Source: Oscillospiraceae bacterium (GTDB lineage Bacteria > Bacillota > Clostridia > Oscillospirales > Oscillospiraceae). Taken from it: a stretch of DNA of 48,081 bases. The DNA lies in contig JAFWVV010000056.1 of the NCBI GenBank assembly GCA_017518225.1, forward strand, positions 1 to 48,081, in the 5' to 3' direction. How positions within the stretch are numbered: position 1 is the first letter of the stretch; the number at the start of each line of letters is the position of its first letter. This document shows positions 16,320 through 25,531 of the stretch, piece by piece. Under the pieces are notes generated by a model. It worked only from the letters and a program-made list of their open reading frames with translations, did no database searches and was not told the origin of the DNA. The position numbers were made by a program, and so were the translations under genes.

Positions 16320-17627
16320 ATGAAGATACAAGAGGATCAACGCTTCGCGGGCTTGAAGCCGTTTGAGAAAAAGCTTTGGCTGGCAACGCCGACCATGCAC
16401 GGCGAGGAGCAGAAATGGGTGGACGACGCCATCCGAACGAACTGGGTATCCACCGTCGGCGCCAATATCAACGAGGTGGAGGCACAGATCGCCGCATACG
16501 TCGGCGTAAAGTACGCGGTGGCGCTCTCGGCCGGCACGGCGGCGCTGCATCTGGCGACGAAGCTGGCGGGCGAGAAGCTCTATGGACAGGCGCGCCCCAA
16601 TCAGGGTACGCTGCAGGGACACCGTGTTTTCTGCAGTGATCTCACCTTTGACGCCTCCATCAATCCCGTCGCATACGAGGATGGCGAAGCTGTGTTCATT
16701 GACACGGAGCGGGATACCTGGAACATGTGTCCTGACGCGCTGGAAAAGGCCTTTGAAATCTACCCGGAGGTTCGCCTGATCGTGCTGGCGCATCTCTATG
16801 GTACACCCGGCAAGATGGAGCGTATCCGCGAGATCGCGCAGCGGCACGGTGCGCTCATCGTGGAGGACGCGGCGGAAAGTCTCGGCGCAAAATATCTGTT
16901 GGACGGAAAATGGGTGGAGACCGGCGCGCTGGGCGACTATAACTGCATCTCCTTTAACGGCAATAAAATCATCACCGGCTCCTCCGGCGGCATGTTTTTG
17001 ACCGACAGCCGTGAAGATGCCGAAAAGGTGCGAAAGTGGTCCACGCAGAGCCGCGAGGCAGCCCCCTGGTATCAACATGAAGAGGTCGGCTATAACTATC
17101 GGATGAGCAATATCATCGCGGGCGTTGTACGAGGGCAGATTCCGCATCTGGACGAGCACATCGCGCAAAAGCGCGCCATTTGGGAACGCTATGAGCAGGG
17201 GCTGGCGGATTTGCCGGTCAAGATGAATCCCTGGGATCGGGAGAAAAGCGTTCCGAATTTCTGGCTGTCCTGCATGATCATTGACGAGGACGCTATGGCG
17301 CCGCAGCTGCGCGGCGAGCAGGATTACCTCTATCAATGCGAGCCCGGTAAGAGCAGCCCCCACGAGATTTTGGACGCACTGGCGGCCTTCAATGCCGAAG
17401 GAAGACCGATCTGGAAGCCGATGCACATGCAGCCGATCTATCGGACGCACGCCTTTATCACGGCGGAGGGCAACGGTCGCGGTCGCAGCAACGCCTATAT
17501 CGCCGGTTCTGGTGTGGACATTGGCGCGGATCTGTTCCGGCGCGGCCTGTGCCTGCCGAGCGACAATAAGATGACGGCGGAGCAGCAGGATCGCGTGATC
17601 GAGATCATCCACCGCTGTTTTCGTTGA
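16320..17627 (+). CDS. DegT/DnrJ/EryC1-family sugar aminotransferase (PglE-like)
   Basis: This PLP enzyme probably aminates the 4-keto sugar made by the PglF-like protein, giving a 4-amino-4,6-dideoxy sugar nucleotide. The 435-residue protein has the family features: NWVSTVG and ALSAGTAALHLATKL near the N-terminus, the PLP-contacting VEDAAESLGA, and the Schiff-base lysine Lys216 in FNGNKIITGSSGG. It is somewhat longer than many members (about 390), with an extra segment around residues 330-350. The next gene starts 17 bases downstream. Substrate identity is inferred from neighbours. Confidence 0.93.
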   Translation: MKIQEDQRFAGLKPFEKKLWLATPTMHGEEQKWVDDAIRTNWVSTVGANINEVEAQIAAYVGVKYAVALSAGTAALHLATKLAGEKLYGQARPNQGTLQGHRVFCSDLTFDASINPVAYEDGEAVFIDTERDTWNMCPDALEKAFEIYPEVRLIVLAHLYGTPGKMERIREIAQRHGALIVEDAAESLGAKYLLDGKWVETGALGDYNCISFNGNKIITGSSGGMFLTDSREDAEKVRKWSTQSREAAPWYQHEEVGYNYRMSNIIAGVVRGQIPHLDEHIAQKRAIWERYEQGLADLPVKMNPWDREKSVPNFWLSCMIIDEDAMAPQLRGEQDYLYQCEPGKSSPHEILDALAAFNAEGRPIWKPMHMQPIYRTHAFITAEGNGRGRSNAYIAGSGVDIGADLFRRGLCLPSDNKMTAEQQDRVIEIIHRCFR

Positions 17628-17644
17628 ACGGGGAGAATACGATA

Positions 17645-18304
17645 ATGGAGAAAAAGAACGGAATCTATGCCGGCTATGTTAAGCGTGCGCTGGATATCCT
17701 GTGCGCAGGGCTCGGCATGATCCTCTTTTGCTGGCTATATGGCATTCTGGCGCTTCTGGTGCGGATTAAGCTCGGCAGCCCGGTGATTTATAAGGCAAGG
17801 CGGCCGGGGATGATCGATCCGAGGACGGGGAAAGAGAAAATATTCGAGTTGTATAAATTTCGTTCCATGACCAATGAGACCGATGAAAACGGAAAGCTAT
17901 TGCCGGACGAGCAGAGGCTGACAAGATTCGGGCGGATTCTTCGTGCGACGTCTTTGGACGAGCTGCCGGAGATTTTCAATATCTTGAAGGGGGATATGAG
18001 CTTTGTCGGGCCGCGCCCGCTGGCGGTGTCCTACCTCAACTACTATACGCAGGAAGAGCATCACCGCCACGACGTGCGTCCGGGCTTGACGGGTCTGGCA
18101 CAGATCAATGGACGAAACGGCTTGAGCTGGGAAGATAAATTCCGTTATGACCTGCAATATATCGAGCAGCTTTCGTTTGTGAACGATGTGAAAATTCTGT
18201 TTCAAACGGTTTGGAAAGTGCTCAAAAGAGAAGGAATCGGACAGGGGGAGGCCGCCCCGGTCAGCTTGAGCGTTGAAAGGAAAAACGACGCGAAGATCCA
18301 GTAA
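17645..18304 (+). CDS. PglC-like phosphoglycosyl transferase (bacterial sugar transferase)
   Basis: Enzymes of this family transfer a sugar phosphate from a nucleotide sugar to undecaprenyl phosphate, starting glycan assembly at the cytoplasmic face. The 219-residue protein has one N-terminal re-entrant hydrophobic helix (about 9-32), the KFRSM motif, the catalytic Asp-Glu pair in TSLDELPEIFNILKGDMS, and GPRP and RPGLTGLAQINGRNG. The size fits the monotopic PglC class rather than the large WbaP class. The ATG at 17645 follows GGGAGAAT. PglF, PglE and PglC homologues in a row support a bacillosamine-type first sugar. Confidence 0.93.
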   Translation: MEKKNGIYAGYVKRALDILCAGLGMILFCWLYGILALLVRIKLGSPVIYKARRPGMIDPRTGKEKIFELYKFRSMTNETDENGKLLPDEQRLTRFGRILRATSLDELPEIFNILKGDMSFVGPRPLAVSYLNYYTQEEHHRHDVRPGLTGLAQINGRNGLSWEDKFRYDLQYIEQLSFVNDVKILFQTVWKVLKREGIGQGEAAPVSLSVERKNDAKIQ

Positions 18305-18322
18305 TAAAAATCGGAGATAAAA

Positions 18323-19363
18323 ATGGAAAAGAGCTTTGTCAGAGATGAAATCGGCAGCGAGTTCTGGGATGTTCCTGTGTCGGAAACCGTTTGGAACGGC
18401 TTTTCTGACAATATCAAATGGTTTATATCCGGGACAAGCGCACTCCAGTTTGTTCTGGCGGATGCGAAGCGCGAGCGGGAGATCAGGAGCGCGGCGATCC
18501 CGTCCTGGTGCTGTGAATGCATGATTACGCCATTTCTTCAACAGGGGATCGAGGTCTTTTTCTATTCGGTGTATGTGGATGAGGACGGCGTTCTCACCAG
18601 CGACTACAGCTCGGCGCCGTCCTGTGATCTTACGCTGGCGATCTCCTATTTCGGCTATACCGGACAGCGCAGCAAGGGAACGCCGAGCGGCGTGATCGTG
18701 AGAGATCTGACCCATGAGATTTTTTGTTTTTCCCGGCAGGACGCCGCGTACTATTTTGGAAGCCTGAGAAAATGGGCGGGCTTTTGGACCGGCGGATTTG
18801 CGTGGAAACACAGCGCATGGATTGCCGGCCAGGAGCCGGAGCCGCTCGATGCGGCGTATGTCGCCATGCGCAAAGGCGCAATGGAGCACAAACTCCGGTA
18901 TCTGAGCGGCTGCTGTGAGGATAAATCGTATTTGGAGCAGTTTGAACAGGCGGAGGATTTCCTTGACCGCTGCGGCGTGATGTCCGGCAGCCCGAGAGAT
19001 GTTGATCTTGCGCTGCATTTTGACGTCGCTACCATACGCCGGAAAAGACGGGAGAACGCCATGCTTTTGCTGGAAGGTCTGCGCGAGTATGCGCTGTTTC
19101 AGGATCTCGCCGAGGCAGACTGCCCGTTGTTTGTGCCGATTTTGCTGGATCAGGAGCGCAGGGACGGTTTGAGACGCTTTTTGATCCGAAACCGCATTTA
19201 CTGTCCGGTGCACTGGGGGATCTCGGATGCGCACCGGCTGAGCGAACGGCAGAGGGCGATCTATGAACGCGAGCTGAGCATCGTGTGCGATCAGCGCTAT
19301 GGAAAAGCGGAGATGACCAGAATTACGGAAATGGTCACAGCCTATCTGCAAAGCCATCCTTAA
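18323..19363 (+). CDS. divergent DegT-like PLP-fold protein
   Basis: The 346-residue protein has the outline of a DegT/DnrJ fold type I aminotransferase (SGTSALQFVLAD near the start, DLTHEIF in the middle) but is short and divergent. The region where the PLP lysine would lie reads GSLRKWAGFWTGG, so Lys150 might be the Schiff-base residue or the site may be lost. It sits 18 bases after the PglC-like gene and is followed by a FemAB-like gene. The two may act as a pair, for example in making and attaching an amino-acyl substituent; this is inference. Confidence 0.7.
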   Translation: MEKSFVRDEIGSEFWDVPVSETVWNGFSDNIKWFISGTSALQFVLADAKREREIRSAAIPSWCCECMITPFLQQGIEVFFYSVYVDEDGVLTSDYSSAPSCDLTLAISYFGYTGQRSKGTPSGVIVRDLTHEIFCFSRQDAAYYFGSLRKWAGFWTGGFAWKHSAWIAGQEPEPLDAAYVAMRKGAMEHKLRYLSGCCEDKSYLEQFEQAEDFLDRCGVMSGSPRDVDLALHFDVATIRRKRRENAMLLLEGLREYALFQDLAEADCPLFVPILLDQERRDGLRRFLIRNRIYCPVHWGISDAHRLSERQRAIYERELSIVCDQRYGKAEMTRITEMVTAYLQSHP

Positions 19364-19374
19364 GGAGAAGCAAT

Positions 19375-20358
19375 ATGCTTGATATTTATTTCAATCCCGC
19401 GTATGGAAAAATCTGTGAGTGGGTCGACGGGGGAGCGTGTTGCCGATTTGAGCTGAACACGGAATATGGTCAAATCGTCAATCAGTTCATTCAGAGGCCG
19501 CTGCCGTTTCTGATCGACGGCGTTCAGTATTATGATATCGTTACGCCGTATGGCTATGGCGGGCCGATTGTTTTGTGCTCGAGCGACAAAAAGCGTCTGA
19601 TAGAGGAATATGAGCGGCAGTTTTCACGCTATTGCGAGGAAAACCGGATGATCTGCGAGTTTATCCGATATCACCCGATCTTGAAAAACTACGAGGATTT
19701 TTCCGGCGTATATGAAAACAGCTTTTCCCGCCATACCGTGGGCACCAATCTCAAGGATTTTGATGACCCGGTGCAAAGCGAGTACAGCAAGAGCGCGAGA
19801 CGCGAGGTGCGTAAGGGAGAAAACGCGGGCGTGGTCTGCGTGATCCATGAGCATCCCGCGGATCTGCGTGTGTTTCGGACGCTTTATGAGGAGACCATGG
19901 ACAGAAATCATGCCGGCGCCATGTACTATTTCCCGGACGCCTATTATGAGATGCTCACGAGCGAGCTGCGCGAGAGCGTACTGGAGGTACAGGCGCTGCT
20001 CGACGGGGAAGCGATTGCCAGCGAGATCTATTTTATTTCAAACGGACTCATGCACGCGCATTTGCTCGGAAGCAACAGCAAGCTGCTGGAGATCGGCGGG
20101 GGAGCGATCATAGAGGCGACGGCGGCCCGTTGGGGAAAAGAGCACGGCTATCAGTATATCCATCACGGCGGAGGAAGAAGCTCGGCGGAGGATGATCCGC
20201 TGTATCTGTATAAGAAAAAGTTTGGAAAAAACACGGAATTTGATTTTTATATCGGGAAGAAAATCTGGAATCCGGCCGTTTATGACAGAGCAGTTCAAAT
20301 TCGTCGGGCTCAGGGAGTAATAGAAAACCCCGATTATTTCCCCGCTTACAGAGGGTAG
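19375..20358 (+). CDS. FemAB/GNAT-like aminoacyl- or acyltransferase
   Basis: The 327-residue protein shows the tandem GNAT layout of FemAB-type enzymes: DIVTPYGYGGPI near residue 65, the basic segment SKSARREVRKGENAG, the RTLYEETMDRNHA stretch and a C-terminal IIEATAARWGKEHGYQYIHHGGG. FemAB enzymes move aminoacyl groups from tRNA to peptidoglycan or sugars; glycan-locus relatives probably modify sugars. The ATG at 19375 follows AAGGAG. It is 11 bases from the DegT-like gene. No catalytic residue can be assigned from sequence alone. Confidence 0.8.
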   Translation: MLDIYFNPAYGKICEWVDGGACCRFELNTEYGQIVNQFIQRPLPFLIDGVQYYDIVTPYGYGGPIVLCSSDKKRLIEEYERQFSRYCEENRMICEFIRYHPILKNYEDFSGVYENSFSRHTVGTNLKDFDDPVQSEYSKSARREVRKGENAGVVCVIHEHPADLRVFRTLYEETMDRNHAGAMYYFPDAYYEMLTSELRESVLEVQALLDGEAIASEIYFISNGLMHAHLLGSNSKLLEIGGGAIIEATAARWGKEHGYQYIHHGGGRSSAEDDPLYLYKKKFGKNTEFDFYIGKKIWNPAVYDRAVQIRRAQGVIENPDYFPAYRG

Positions 20359-20378
20359 CCGGGGCGTCAACGCCCCGG
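20359..20378 (+). repeat. GC-rich tetraloop hairpin
   Basis: CCGGGGCG pairs with CGCCCCGG around TCAA at the end of the FemAB-like gene. No U-tract follows, so it is more likely an RNA stabiliser than a terminator. Confidence 0.6.
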
Positions 20379-20439
20379 GTTCGGGGGCTTGTGCGAGAAG
20401 ATAGGGGCAATCAGATTTCACAGAGGAAAACAAAAGCTT

Positions 20440-21729
20440 ATGAATGCAAGTTCTGGTGAAAAAAGAATCCTGATTGGACAGGCAAGAAACGATGCGGCGG
20501 CGCGCGCCTTGAGCGGGCTGACTGCTTTCATCCTTGTGCTCTGCCCAATCTTTCAGCACTATCGGGGGCTTGTTACCGACGCGGGGATAGAAATGCTTCT
20601 GCTGGCCTTTCCCTACACGCTGCTGCGACTGTTGACCAAAAGGAGCTATCGGCTTAAAGCCATTCTTCCGCTGGCGATCTATGCAATCTATATTTCATTG
20701 ATCCACGGGTTTTCCCCCGCAACGCTTGTCAGGGAGCTTGTGCTGCTGTTTTATTTCTTTGCAATCATAAACGACGGCGTTGATATTGACCGATATTTCG
20801 GCGCGGCAAAAACGGTGGCCAAGCTTGCTGCGGTGCTGATTGTTGTACAATATTTTTGCTATTATGTGCTCCATCGCCATCTGCAGCTGGCTCCGGCGAG
20901 CCGCCTGCTGGAGAGCGCCGGACAGTGGAAGGATCTGGTGGCTACCGGGCGAATCTCTGTTACGGGCTCGGTCATGTCAATCTACAGACCATCCGCGTTT
21001 TTTCTGGAGCCCTCTCATTTTGCCATCTATTTCATTCCCGTTTTGACGATCACGCTGCTTTCAGCCGGGCGAGACCGCAAAAGAATCTGGGAATCGATTT
21101 TCCTTTCCGCTGCAGTTGTTTTATCCACGAGCGGCATGGGCGTGACCTTTGTAGCGGCGATTTGGATCCTCTATTTGGTGTTTTATTTCGGGGAAAACGA
21201 GAAAAGCGGCAATCGCATCGGCGAGCATGATATCAAGATCAACAAAACCGCGGTTGGATATCTTGTTTTGGTACTGGTTTTGTTCCTTGGACTTTATCTG
21301 TCCGTCGGCTTTTTCCGCTCGGCGGTCAACCGGATTTTCCTGAATCCCGAGTCCGGTACCGGCAACGCGATTCAAGGCAGAACGTCAACCGGAATTCGCC
21401 TGATGCGTATGTTGTCCGGCGTCAGTCTGCTGATCGGAAAAGGGAATTCTGTGAAAATATCGGATTGGAACGTCTCCGGTTTTTTCTACGTGGTTTTCCA
21501 ATTCGGCCTGCTGGGTGGGCTTGTCTATTACTGGTTCTATTTCAAAAGCCTGTTTCGGCTTAAAAAGGCGTATTTCTGGCTAACGGTGTTCGTGATGGGG
21601 CTGTCCTTTGTCACGGTGCACACCTTTGCCGCATTTTTTAGAATGTACTTTATCTGTCATATATTGATCGCTTATTCGCGCCCGGAAGCGCTGCGGCGAA
21701 AAAACAGAAAACAGCGAGAAGCGGCGTGA
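20440..21729 (+). CDS. Wzy/O-antigen ligase-like polymerase
   Basis: An integral membrane protein of 429 residues with about ten to twelve predicted helices and a larger exported loop near residues 140-180 (HLQLAPASRLLESAGQW, SIYRPSAFFLEPSHFA). That pattern is typical of Wzy polymerases and O-antigen ligases, which join lipid-linked repeat units outside the membrane. The ATG at 20440 gives a usual N-terminus and has AGAGGA upstream; a GTG at 20389 would add 17 residues without a clear site. The flippase gene follows, as in Wzx/Wzy-dependent loci. Confidence 0.82.
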   Translation: MNASSGEKRILIGQARNDAAARALSGLTAFILVLCPIFQHYRGLVTDAGIEMLLLAFPYTLLRLLTKRSYRLKAILPLAIYAIYISLIHGFSPATLVRELVLLFYFFAIINDGVDIDRYFGAAKTVAKLAAVLIVVQYFCYYVLHRHLQLAPASRLLESAGQWKDLVATGRISVTGSVMSIYRPSAFFLEPSHFAIYFIPVLTITLLSAGRDRKRIWESIFLSAAVVLSTSGMGVTFVAAIWILYLVFYFGENEKSGNRIGEHDIKINKTAVGYLVLVLVLFLGLYLSVGFFRSAVNRIFLNPESGTGNAIQGRTSTGIRLMRMLSGVSLLIGKGNSVKISDWNVSGFFYVVFQFGLLGGLVYYWFYFKSLFRLKKAYFWLTVFVMGLSFVTVHTFAAFFRMYFICHILIAYSRPEALRRKNRKQREAA

Positions 21730-21801
21730 TGGCCTCCGGCGTGCGAAAAGCAACCGGGGCAAAATGATGCCGATGGGAACAAATCAAGCAGGAGCGTAAG
21801 C

Positions 21802-23079
21802 ATGTTTAGCAAAATCAAGGGAATTGTCAAAAATCCATATACGCTGTCGATCCTGTCGAAAATGTTCGGCGTGCTCATCGGATTTCTGTTCACCATTTTC
21901 CAGTCTCGGTATTTAGGCGCGGAGATCAAGGGACAGGTTGCCACGGTCAACAGCATCGTCAGCATCGGTTCCATTCTGCTGGGCTTTGGTATCTACTACG
22001 CATATCCGTATTATAAGCGCAATACGCAAAGGGATATCATGCCAGTCTTTATGAAGCTCGCCTTGCTGCTGCTGGCCGTCTATTCTGTCATATCGGCCCT
22101 GGCGATGGCCTTGCTGCGGTTGCCGCCCAAGTATTTTGCCGTCTGCATGATTACGCCGCTGCTGACCTATGACGGTATCGTATCTTATATCACCCTGATC
22201 GAAAAGCCAAACCGCAAGAGCCTGACGGATATGGCGGTGGTTTTTTCCGAGCTGCTGGTGCTGCTCGTGCTATGGAAATATGCGCCGCCCACTTTTTATA
22301 TCGGCGTTTTTATCATTACGCTCAAGAGTCTGGCACAGGCCCTGCTGTTTACCGGATGGTGGAGAAAGAGAATCTTTGTTTCGGGTGAATCCCTGCGCGA
22401 ATGGATTCCAAAGCTGATGCGTTTCGGCTTTTTTCCGATGCTGTCCCTGCTGATGACAACTTTGAACTACCGTGTGGATGTGCTGATGCTGGACGGCAAA
22501 GTGAGCGATGCGGCTATCGGCGTCTATTCGGTCGGCGTGCTCCTGGCGGAGCGGATCTGGATGATCCCCGACGCCATGAAGGGGGTTATGGTATCGCATC
22601 TGGCCAAAGGCAAGGACGCCCGCGAGACCGCCTATGTGATCCGCATCTGCAACAGCGTGTGTCTGATCATCGTCATCGGAATCATTGCGCTGGGAGAGCC
22701 CTTTCTTGATTTCGTTTTCGGCGCAGAATATCATGGCGCCTACCAGGTGACGCTGATTCTTCTGGCCGGCGTGTTTTCCATGATCTATTATAAGCTGATC
22801 GCTGCCTATAACATTGCGATGGGAAAGCAGATGATAAGCTTTGTGCTTCTGGCGGTCAGCGTGGCCTGCAACATCGTGGCAAATTTGCTGCTGATCCCGG
22901 GAATGGGCATTTACGGCGCGGGTCTGGCCAGCATTATTTCCTATGCGCTCTGCTCGGTGCTGTTTGTCGTGTACTTTTGCCGGGAGACTAAAATCCCGTT
23001 TACCGCTATGCTGTTTATCAATAAGGCGGACTATGCACGGCTGAAAGCCAAGCTGGTCAAGAAGAAAAATACACAGTGA
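21802..23079 (+). CDS. Wzx-like polysaccharide flippase (MOP superfamily)
   Basis: The 425-residue protein has twelve or so hydrophobic helices and an N-terminal pattern (LSKMFGVLIGFLFTIFQSRY) characteristic of the polysaccharide-transporter branch of the MOP superfamily. It probably flips the undecaprenyl-linked repeat unit to the outer face. The ATG follows CAGGAGCG. It lies between the Wzy-like gene and the acyl carrier protein. Length and topology are ordinary. Confidence 0.9.
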   Translation: MFSKIKGIVKNPYTLSILSKMFGVLIGFLFTIFQSRYLGAEIKGQVATVNSIVSIGSILLGFGIYYAYPYYKRNTQRDIMPVFMKLALLLLAVYSVISALAMALLRLPPKYFAVCMITPLLTYDGIVSYITLIEKPNRKSLTDMAVVFSELLVLLVLWKYAPPTFYIGVFIITLKSLAQALLFTGWWRKRIFVSGESLREWIPKLMRFGFFPMLSLLMTTLNYRVDVLMLDGKVSDAAIGVYSVGVLLAERIWMIPDAMKGVMVSHLAKGKDARETAYVIRICNSVCLIIVIGIIALGEPFLDFVFGAEYHGAYQVTLILLAGVFSMIYYKLIAAYNIAMGKQMISFVLLAVSVACNIVANLLLIPGMGIYGAGLASIISYALCSVLFVVYFCRETKIPFTAMLFINKADYARLKAKLVKKKNTQ

Positions 23080-23111
23080 CGAGTTTTGTCATATCATAAG
23101 GAGGAAAAAGC

Positions 23112-23345
23112 ATGTCTACAAAGGAAACCGTTCTTTCTATTCTCAAGGAAATCAAGCCCTCTGTCCATTTTGAGGGGATGGATCAGATCGTCGACGGCGC
23201 ATATCTCGACTCCATGGAGCTGATGGCGCTGATCTCCATGCTGATGGAGAAATTCAACTTTGAGATTGATATCGACTGGATCTCGCCGGAAAACTTTAAT
23301 TCCGTTGACGCTATTGCGGCGCTGGTCGACAGAGTCAAGCAATAA
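23112..23345 (+). CDS. stand-alone acyl carrier protein
   Basis: The 77-residue protein has the ACP four-helix pattern and the phosphopantetheine attachment serine Ser34 in YLDSMELMAL. Helix II is Met-rich. The site AAGGAGG precedes the ATG. It is encoded inside the glycan locus next to an acyltransferase and an acyl-activating enzyme rather than with fatty acid genes, so it probably carries a dedicated acyl group for glycan or lipid modification. The downstream AMP ligase is the likely loading enzyme and the thioesterase at 28.2 kb a possible editor or release enzyme. Confidence 0.93.
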   Translation: MSTKETVLSILKEIKPSVHFEGMDQIVDGAYLDSMELMALISMLMEKFNFEIDIDWISPENFNSVDAIAALVDRVKQ

Positions 23346-23363
23346 GCTTTTGGAGAGTACAAC

Positions 23364-23933
23364 ATGAGACGCGAGAGATTGAAGCACAGTCTTCGGCTGC
23401 TGATGATGAGGAGCATCCGAAAAAGAACCCGCTATATGAAAGAAAACAAGATCCTCGGTGCGATGGGCGAAAATTGCGTCTGGGGGCCCTGGCTGGTTCC
23501 GCTGTATCCCAAGCTGATCAAGCTGCACAACAACGTGCGTGTGCATAAGAGCGTTACGATCTCCACCCATGACGTCATCAACGGCTTTCTCAAGGACTGC
23601 AAGCCGGACTATGATTTTGGCGGCGAGGAGAAGATCGGCTGTGTCGAGCTGATGGATAACGTATACATCGGCATGAACTGTGTGATCATGCCGGATGTGC
23701 GGATCGGCCCGAACTGCATCGTGACGGCGGGCAGCGTCGTGACAAGCGATATCCCGGAAAACTCCATCGCCTCCGGCAACCCGGCAAAGGTGATCGGAAA
23801 ATTCGATATGTATCTGGCGCTGCGCCGCATGGGGAAAAACCAGATGGTGGCGTTCAAAAACCAGGAGCTCCCGGATGCTTTGGCGGAGGAGCAATGGGTG
23901 AAATTTGAGAAAAAACACGAGCCGGCGGAGTGA
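23364..23933 (+). CDS. left-handed beta-helix (hexapeptide) acyltransferase
   Basis: The 189-residue protein has a basic N-terminal segment and then hexapeptide-type repeats (VYIGMNCVIMPDVRIGPNCIVTAG, split as IG-N-VI-PDV-IG) ending in SGNPAKVIGKF, the pattern of the maltose/serine acetyltransferase superfamily. These trimeric enzymes move acetyl or longer acyl groups from CoA or ACP to sugars. Location next to the ACP suggests the donor may be acyl-ACP. A histidine in STHDVINGF could be catalytic. The start is ATG at 23364; the downstream ligase overlaps or abuts its end. Confidence 0.85.
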   Translation: MRRERLKHSLRLLMMRSIRKRTRYMKENKILGAMGENCVWGPWLVPLYPKLIKLHNNVRVHKSVTISTHDVINGFLKDCKPDYDFGGEEKIGCVELMDNVYIGMNCVIMPDVRIGPNCIVTAGSVVTSDIPENSIASGNPAKVIGKFDMYLALRRMGKNQMVAFKNQELPDALAEEQWVKFEKKHEPAE

Positions 23934-23973
23934 GAACGCTTGCTGCGGCGGCCAAACAGGGAGGCAGATTGGC

Positions 23974-25443
23974 TTGGCGAGAGATAGCGTTGCGGCGCTG
24001 ATTCAAAAGCGCGCCCTCAATACGCCGGATAAAATGGCGCTTGTCGTCGACGGACAGGCGTTCAGCTATGGGGAATTAAACAACAGAATAAAGTCTGCGG
24101 CCGGGTATCTGGCCGCACAGGGCGTGAAGGCCGGGAGTCATGTGCTCACGGTGGCTGTGCCGGGCATTGACTATGTGGCAAATATGTATGCGATCCTTGC
24201 GCTCGGGGCGGTTCATATTCCGGCGGAAAATAAGGTGCCGGAGCAGCGGCTGGCGGAGATCGCGGGGGCGGTAGACGCCGACTTCGTGCTTTCCGACAAC
24301 TATGCCGGGGCGACGGGACGGTGGATCGACGCAGGCTGCGTGGGCTATGGCGAGCCCTGCGAGCCGTGGGAGCCCGTTCCGGTTTCGGACGAGTGCTCGG
24401 AAATCGTATTCACTACAGGCACGACCGGCAAATCCAAGGGCGTGATGCTCTCGTCGCGCTGTCTGGACGTCTATCTGGCGACGATGAACGAGTCGTTCCA
24501 GCTGGATGAGAACAGCGTATTTTTGCTGACGACGCCGCTCAATCACGTCGGCGGCATGCACCGGATCCACCAGTGCATGGCGGCGGGCAGCACGCTTATC
24601 ATGATGGACGGCATTCGGGATCTGAAGGCCTTTTTCCGCTATGCCAACGACTATGGCGTTACGCATACCTATCTTCCGCCGGCTTCGGTCAAGCTGCTGA
24701 TCACGCTGGCTAAAAAAGAGCTTGCCAAGCTGGATGGAAAAATCCGCTTTATTTACACTGCGTCGGCGCCGTTTCCTGTTGCCGATATCGAAAGGCTGAT
24801 CGAACTGATGCCCCACACGCATCTGCATCAGGGCTACGGCAGCAGCGAAACCGGCAGCATCTGCAACTGCTGCTACAATGCGCCCGGGGAGAGCGTTGAC
24901 TGTCTGGGTAAGCCCTATGCCTGCGTCGAGGTGATTTTGCAGGATGAAAACGGAGAAGCGGTGCATGAGCCGTACCGGGCGGGGCTGATCCGCTCCCGAA
25001 GCGGGATGAACATGCTCGGCTATTATAACGAGCCGGAGCTGACCGCGAGCGTTTTGAAGGACGGTTTCGTCTACAGCAATGACCTGATGTTTTTCGATGA
25101 GCGCGGCAATCTGTATTTTGCCGGACGCGGCGACGACGTTATCAATACCAAGGGCTTTAAGGTCGCGCCGACCGAGGTGGAAAATTTCGTCCTGAAATTC
25201 CCCGACGTTTTGGAATGCATCTGCATCCCTTATGAGGATGCGGTGCAGGGGCGAGTGATTAAGCTGCTTGTGCGCATGAATGAGGGAAAAGCGCCGGATC
25301 AGGAGGCGCTCGGCGCTTACCTTGCGGAGAGGCTGGAGGCCTATAAGGTTCCCAAATATATTGAGGCGGTGGAGGAGATTGCCAAAACCGCCAACGGCAA
25401 GATCAACAGAAAGCTGATGATTCAAAAGTTTTCCAATCTTTGA
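23974..25443 (+). CDS. AMP-dependent acyl/amino-acid ligase
   Basis: A class I adenylate-forming enzyme: phosphate loop TTGTTGKSKGVMLS, the YGSSETGS motif, AGRGDDVINTKGFKVAPTEVE hinge region and a C-terminal Lys in TANGKINRK. It should activate a carboxylic acid as an acyl-AMP and load it on CoA or, more likely here, on the adjacent ACP. I chose the TTG at 23974 because GGGAGGC lies nine bases upstream and the protein (489 residues) then begins just before the domain; an earlier TTG at 23905 would overlap the acyltransferase and has no site. Confidence 0.9.
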   Translation: MARDSVAALIQKRALNTPDKMALVVDGQAFSYGELNNRIKSAAGYLAAQGVKAGSHVLTVAVPGIDYVANMYAILALGAVHIPAENKVPEQRLAEIAGAVDADFVLSDNYAGATGRWIDAGCVGYGEPCEPWEPVPVSDECSEIVFTTGTTGKSKGVMLSSRCLDVYLATMNESFQLDENSVFLLTTPLNHVGGMHRIHQCMAAGSTLIMMDGIRDLKAFFRYANDYGVTHTYLPPASVKLLITLAKKELAKLDGKIRFIYTASAPFPVADIERLIELMPHTHLHQGYGSSETGSICNCCYNAPGESVDCLGKPYACVEVILQDENGEAVHEPYRAGLIRSRSGMNMLGYYNEPELTASVLKDGFVYSNDLMFFDERGNLYFAGRGDDVINTKGFKVAPTEVENFVLKFPDVLECICIPYEDAVQGRVIKLLVRMNEGKAPDQEALGAYLAERLEAYKVPKYIEAVEEIAKTANGKINRKLMIQKFSNL

Positions 25444-25531
25444 AAACAATGAGCATTGATGGAAGACTGAAGTGCTGCGGCGCGAAACGGAAAAAGAACA
25501 GCGCCGATGCCGGCTTTCAGAAGGAGGAGCA

